NCBI RefSeq assembly: GCF_002091675.1
Contig: NZ_BDAE01000016.1
Coordinates: 57,853-121,852, forward strand
Origin: Pseudomonas luteola NBRC 103146
Lineage (GTDB): Bacteria; Pseudomonadota; Gammaproteobacteria; Pseudomonadales; Pseudomonadaceae
Length of the DNA stretch: 64,000 nt
Direction: 5' to 3'
The translations under genes and the position numbers were made by a program. Positions 60,644 to 64,000 of the stretch are shown piece by piece; positions within the stretch are counted from its first letter, which is position 1; each line of letters starts with the position of its first letter. Under the pieces are notes generated by a model, which was not told where the DNA came from, searched no databases, and saw nothing but the letters and a program-made list of their open reading frames with translations.

Positions 60644-62005
60644 ATGAAAGAGTCGGCCACTTATGCAGCACTTTCCTGGGGTGACAGGGAAGAACCGCGC
60701 CCCAGCCTGGGACGAATGAACGCCAGCGTGCCTGTTCCTGCAACCGGGCACTGGCTGCGTCGTCTGATGGCTTTTATCGGCCCTGGCTACATGGTAGCCG
60801 TGGGCTATATGGATCCGGGCAACTGGGCAACCGACCTCGCGGGCGGCTCCAAGTTTGGCTATATGCTGCTGTCAGTGATCCTGCTGTCCAACCTCATGGC
60901 TATTCTGCTCCAGTCGCTGGCAGCGCGGCTGGGTATCGCATCGGGCTTGGATCTTGCGCAGGCCTGCCGCCATCAATACTCCAGGCCAGTCAATTTCCTT
61001 CTCTGGATCGCCTGCGAGGTGGCAATCATTGCCTGCGATCTGGCTGAGGTAATCGGCACCGCCATTGCCCTGAATCTACTGTTTGGTATTCCTTTGGTCT
61101 GGGGAGCCATCATTACCGCCGCCGATGTCTTCATCATTCTGCTTCTGATGCGCCGTGGTTTCCGCTGGCTGGAAGCCTTTGTCATCGCCCTTTTGACCAT
61201 TATCTTCGCCTGCTTTGGCGTTCAGATGATGCTCGCACAACCCGCCGTGGGCGAGATTCTCCAAGGATTTTTGCCCCAGGCAGAAGTGGTGACGAATCCG
61301 GAAGCCCTTTACCTGGCCATCGGTATCATCGGTGCGACCGTGATGCCGCACAATCTGTATCTGCACTCCTCCATCGTGCAGACGCGTGCCTACCCCCGTA
61401 CGGAAGAAGGTCGTCGTCAGGGTATTCGCTGGGCGGTAACGGACAGTACCATTGCGCTTATGCTGGCCCTGTTCGTCAATGCGTCCATTCTGATTACAGC
61501 AGCGGCTGTCTTTCATCAGGCAGGCCGTACAGACGTCGAGGAAATCGATCAGGCGTACCACCTGTTATCACCGATGCTAGGCGTAGGTATCGCCTCGATA
61601 CTGTTTGCGGTAGCGCTATTGGCTTCAGGGATCAACTCCACTGTGACGGCCACCCTGGCGGGCCAGATTGTCATGGAAGGCTTTCTCAACCTGCGTCTGC
61701 CAGACTGGGCACGTCGCCTGATTACTCGTGGGCTGGCCATCATTCCAGTCGTGGCGGTTACCATCCTGTACGGGGAAAGCGGCACGGCAAAACTGCTGGT
61801 GCTGAGTCAAGTTGTTTTATCCATGCAGTTGCCATTTGCAGTGATACCGCTGGTACGGTTCGTATCAAATCGCACACTAATGGGCAGTTTTGCCATTAGT
61901 CGTAGCGTGGCGGCGCTGGCATGGTTTATCGCCCTGCTGATCGTTGCGTTGAACATCAAGCTGCTCTTCGATGTACTTACCGGCCAGGGAGGCGGCATCT
62001 TCTAG
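60644..62005 (+). CDS. mntH: Nramp-type manganese transporter MntH
   Basis: 453 residues, about eleven helices. The Nramp metal-site motifs are present: D-P-G-N-W-A-T-D in helix 1 and M-P-H-N-L-Y-L-H-S in helix 6, with an extra N-terminal cytoplasmic segment. It imports Mn2+ (and possibly Fe2+) with protons across the inner membrane. Regulated by the MntR box immediately upstream. A strong bidirectional terminator follows. Confidence 0.92.
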   Translation: MKESATYAALSWGDREEPRPSLGRMNASVPVPATGHWLRRLMAFIGPGYMVAVGYMDPGNWATDLAGGSKFGYMLLSVILLSNLMAILLQSLAARLGIASGLDLAQACRHQYSRPVNFLLWIACEVAIIACDLAEVIGTAIALNLLFGIPLVWGAIITAADVFIILLLMRRGFRWLEAFVIALLTIIFACFGVQMMLAQPAVGEILQGFLPQAEVVTNPEALYLAIGIIGATVMPHNLYLHSSIVQTRAYPRTEEGRRQGIRWAVTDSTIALMLALFVNASILITAAAVFHQAGRTDVEEIDQAYHLLSPMLGVGIASILFAVALLASGINSTVTATLAGQIVMEGFLNLRLPDWARRLITRGLAIIPVVAVTILYGESGTAKLLVLSQVVLSMQLPFAVIPLVRFVSNRTLMGSFAISRSVAALAWFIALLIVALNIKLLFDVLTGQGGGIF

Positions 62006-62043
62006 CTTTACGGCGAGCAGCGGCCAGGTAATAGCCAGGCTGC

Positions 62044-62087
62044 ATACAAAAAAGCCAGGACCGTCTCCGATCCTGGCTTTTTTGTAT
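62044..62087. terminator. Strong bidirectional terminator
   Basis: Arms ATACAAAAAAGCCAGGA and TCCTGGCTTTTTTGTAT pair perfectly over 17 bp around a 10-base loop, giving a GC stem with A6 before and T6 after, between the converging mntH and gabP genes. Confidence 0.9.
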
Positions 62088-62110
62088 CAGATGTTTTTAT
62101 TGAGCGTCCT

Positions 62111-63514
62111 TCAGCGTCCCTGAACGACAGCGGCAGGTACCCGGTTGGCTGCCGCATGGCGCTTGCCCACCAGATTACCGATGGCGACCACGATCAGGGC
62201 CAGCAGGCCGGTTGCCATGATTTCCATACGGTGCGCCTCGCTGAACAGCATGACGGTCAATGCGCCAACGATGAAAACAATAACTGCCCAGGTCAGGTAG
62301 GGGAACAGCCACATGCGAAACTCGATCGCCTCGCCATGAGCTTCCAACTTGTGACGCAGACGCAGCTGGGAAATGGCGATGACCAGATAAACCAGCAAGG
62401 CAACAGCGCCGGAGGTTGCCAGCAGGAAGCCAAAGACGGCTTCAGGCATAGTGTAGTTTGCAATGGTACTCATAAAGCCTACGGCCGTGCTGGCCAATAC
62501 AGCCGAGCGGGGGACGCCGTTTGCCGAGACACGCCCTGTCATTGCAGGTGCATCGCCACGACGGCTCAGCGAGAACAGCATGCGTGAGGCGGTATACAGG
62601 GCCGAGTTCAGACAACTGGCTACTGCCACCAGCACCACAACATCCACGATCAGCTTGGCGTGCGGGATGGACATCACCTCAAGCGCACGCTGATACGAAC
62701 CCACGATAGGCAGCTGGGGGTCATTCCACGGAACCATGGAAACAACCAGGAAGATCGACACCAGATAGAACAGCGCAATACGCCAGATAACCGAGTTAGT
62801 CGCCTTGCTGATCTGTTTGGAAGGATTCTTGGACTCGGCCGCGGCAATGGTCACGATCTCAGTGCCCATGAAGCTAAACATTGTTGTAAGCAAGGCACCC
62901 AGCACTGCGCCAAAGCCATGGGGCATAAACCCACCGGTCATTTCCATCAGGCGCCCCAGGCCACTGACTTCCCGTCCTGGCAGCCCACCGGCCAAGGCAA
63001 ATGCACCCAGCGCAATGAACGCAACAATAGCCATAACCTTGAGCAGCGCGAACCAGAACTCGAATTCACCGTATTTGGCAACACTAAAGAGATTGGTAAC
63101 GGTAAGAAGCGCAGTGATAGCCAGTGCAAATTGCCACGTAGCCACTACAGGGAACCAGGAGTTCAGAATGGACGCTGCGGCAACGGCTTCGAGGGGGATA
63201 ACCAGTACCCAGAACCACCAGTACAACCAACCGATTGTGAACCCTGCCCAACGTCCAATGCCGCGTTGCGCGTAAGAAGAAAAAGAACCCGTGTCCGGCG
63301 AAGCTACTGCCATCTCGCCCAACATGCGCATAACCAGTACGACAAGGGTGCCTGCCAGTGCATAGGCCAGCAGAACAGCGGGACCTGCAGCGGCAATGGC
63401 GTGGCCGGATCCTACAAATAAACCGGCACCGATTACCCCAGCGATTGAAAGCATAGTGACATGGCGGGGTTTTAAAGCGGGTGAAAGGCTTTTTTCATTA
63501 TGTACTTGGCTCAT
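62111..63514 (-). CDS. gabP: GABA permease, APC superfamily
   Basis: 467 residues, about twelve helices. It follows E. coli GabP closely: L-K-P-R-H-V-T-M-L-S-I-A-G-V-I-G-A, P-D-T-G-S-F-S, I-G-W-L-Y-W-W-F-W-V-L-V-I-P-L-E-A, A-E-S-K-N-P and C-L-N-S-A-L-Y-T-A-S-R-M-L. It imports 4-aminobutyrate (or related amino acids) with protons. No gabT/gabD genes are next to it. The promoter lies in 63515-63780. Confidence 0.85.
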   Translation of the reverse strand: MSQVHNEKSLSPALKPRHVTMLSIAGVIGAGLFVGSGHAIAAAGPAVLLAYALAGTLVVLVMRMLGEMAVASPDTGSFSSYAQRGIGRWAGFTIGWLYWWFWVLVIPLEAVAAASILNSWFPVVATWQFALAITALLTVTNLFSVAKYGEFEFWFALLKVMAIVAFIALGAFALAGGLPGREVSGLGRLMEMTGGFMPHGFGAVLGALLTTMFSFMGTEIVTIAAAESKNPSKQISKATNSVIWRIALFYLVSIFLVVSMVPWNDPQLPIVGSYQRALEVMSIPHAKLIVDVVVLVAVASCLNSALYTASRMLFSLSRRGDAPAMTGRVSANGVPRSAVLASTAVGFMSTIANYTMPEAVFGFLLATSGAVALLVYLVIAISQLRLRHKLEAHGEAIEFRMWLFPYLTWAVIVFIVGALTVMLFSEAHRMEIMATGLLALIVVAIGNLVGKRHAAANRVPAAVVQGR

Positions 63515-63782
63515 AGGTGCTACCTAAAGCGGAAAAACCTTTCAGCAGCAATATATGAGCCAGCTACCAAACACCTTTGATAAACGCCATAAATTGAAGC
63601 GAACTTCCACCAATATGCACGATTTTTAAGCTTACCCCTTGCTAAAGGCTTGCTGAATGGTTTCACCTATATAAATAGCTCGCACTTTAATTGTGCTTAT
63701 AACGGTAACAATGTGTGCAACCCGCATCAAAAAGGTGCATAGATTGGTAGCAACCTAGTTGCACCTTTGCAAGACAACTAAA
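63515..63782. other. gabP upstream region with dyad
   Basis: No gene is seen. AAAGGTGCA (63731-63739) and TGCACCTTT (63760-63768) form a perfect 9-base inverted repeat with a 20-base spacer, a candidate operator or hairpin ahead of gabP. Confidence 0.4.
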
Positions 63783-63811
63783 GAAAGCCTCGCTTTAATG
63801 ACGAGGCTTTC
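63783..63811. terminator. Terminator of the partial chemoreceptor gene
   Basis: GAAAGCCTCG/CGAGGCTTTC, a perfect 10-bp stem with a 9-base loop, five bases past the stop on the minus strand. Confidence 0.75.
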
Positions 63812-63816
63812 CTAAG

Positions 63817-64000
63817 TTAGATTCTGAAGCTTGAAACCAGCTGATCGAGGCGATTGGCCTGTTGCTCTAGGGCATGGCAAGCGCCCAAGGTCGCGTTCAG
63901 GTTTTCCACGCCCTGCTGGTTGAGCGAGTTGATCTCGGTAATGTCGACATTAAGCGACTCCACTACCGCACTTTGCTCTTCTGTTGCGGCCGCCACCGAT
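63817..64000 (-). CDS. Methyl-accepting chemotaxis protein, C-terminal fragment
   Basis: Only the last 61 residues are inside the window; the gene continues past base 64000. The piece has the typical chemoreceptor segment A-A-A-T-E-E-Q-S-A-V-V-E-S-L-N-V-D-I-T-E-I-N and ends in L-D-Q-L-V-S-S-F-R-I. The sensor domain is outside, so no ligand can be suggested. Confidence 0.85.
   Translation of the reverse strand, partial: SVAAATEEQSAVVESLNVDITEINSLNQQGVENLNATLGACHALEQQANRLDQLVSSFRI

Overview
The window reads as chromosomal DNA of a Pseudomonas-like gammaproteobacterium with GC content in the mid-50s by eye. Pointers are several chemoreceptors, a BdlA-like PAS receptor, a GlxA-type AraC regulator, sigma-54 control, MntR/MntH/MntP and an E. 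coli-type yjf stress operon. The relatively low GC would fit the P. luteola group, but that is inference. No rRNA, tRNA, CRISPR array, integrase or insertion sequence is recognisable. The window starts inside pbpC and ends inside a chemoreceptor gene.

Layout. 1-15.6 kb is metabolic and regulatory: GlxA regulator, HD hydrolase, hybrid sensor kinase, EamA exporter with a frameshifted LysR gene, amidase, DUF4126 protein, a glucarate-type dehydratase/MFS operon with a divergent LysR regulator, an exported 5-hydroxyisourate hydrolase with an HbpS-like protein, and a frameshifted SDR gene. 15.6-22.4 kb is a surface/biofilm block: two long curlin-repeat proteins bracket a soluble PAS-PAS chemoreceptor and a KtrAB potassium system. 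22.4-32.4 kb holds an HDOD protein, an amino-acid-type dCache chemoreceptor, a NIT-domain chemoreceptor, a MerR/CMD operon and four very short acidic proteins that appear related to one another. 32.5-36.7 kb is a sigma-54 activator with a divergent flavin monooxygenase preceded by a -24/-12 promoter.

37-46 kb is the most unusual part. A 1093-residue HrpK/HrpF/NolX-like type III translocator homologue with three tandem repeats of about 133 residues lies downstream of a yjfI-yjfJ(PspA)-rhomboid-yjfK-yjfL-yjfM-yjfC operon. That operon's promoter is surrounded by three copies of the palindrome TTACATGTAA. 46-52.5 kb has a PepSY protein, an SDR, a GNAT/MocR pair with repeated operator-like motifs, an acetolactate synthase and a small membrane-anchored protein.

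52.6-62 kb combines manganese homeostasis (mntP under a yybP-ykoY riboswitch; mntR and mntH flanking a 24-bp MntR box) with a phytase-like esterase, a tannase-family esterase behind a large AT-rich palindrome, and a TetR-controlled MFS/sugar acetyltransferase/DUF1349 operon. gabP and a partial chemoreceptor close the window. Two genes (LysR at 6.0 kb, SDR at 14.9 kb) carry frameshifts that could be real decay or base-calling errors.
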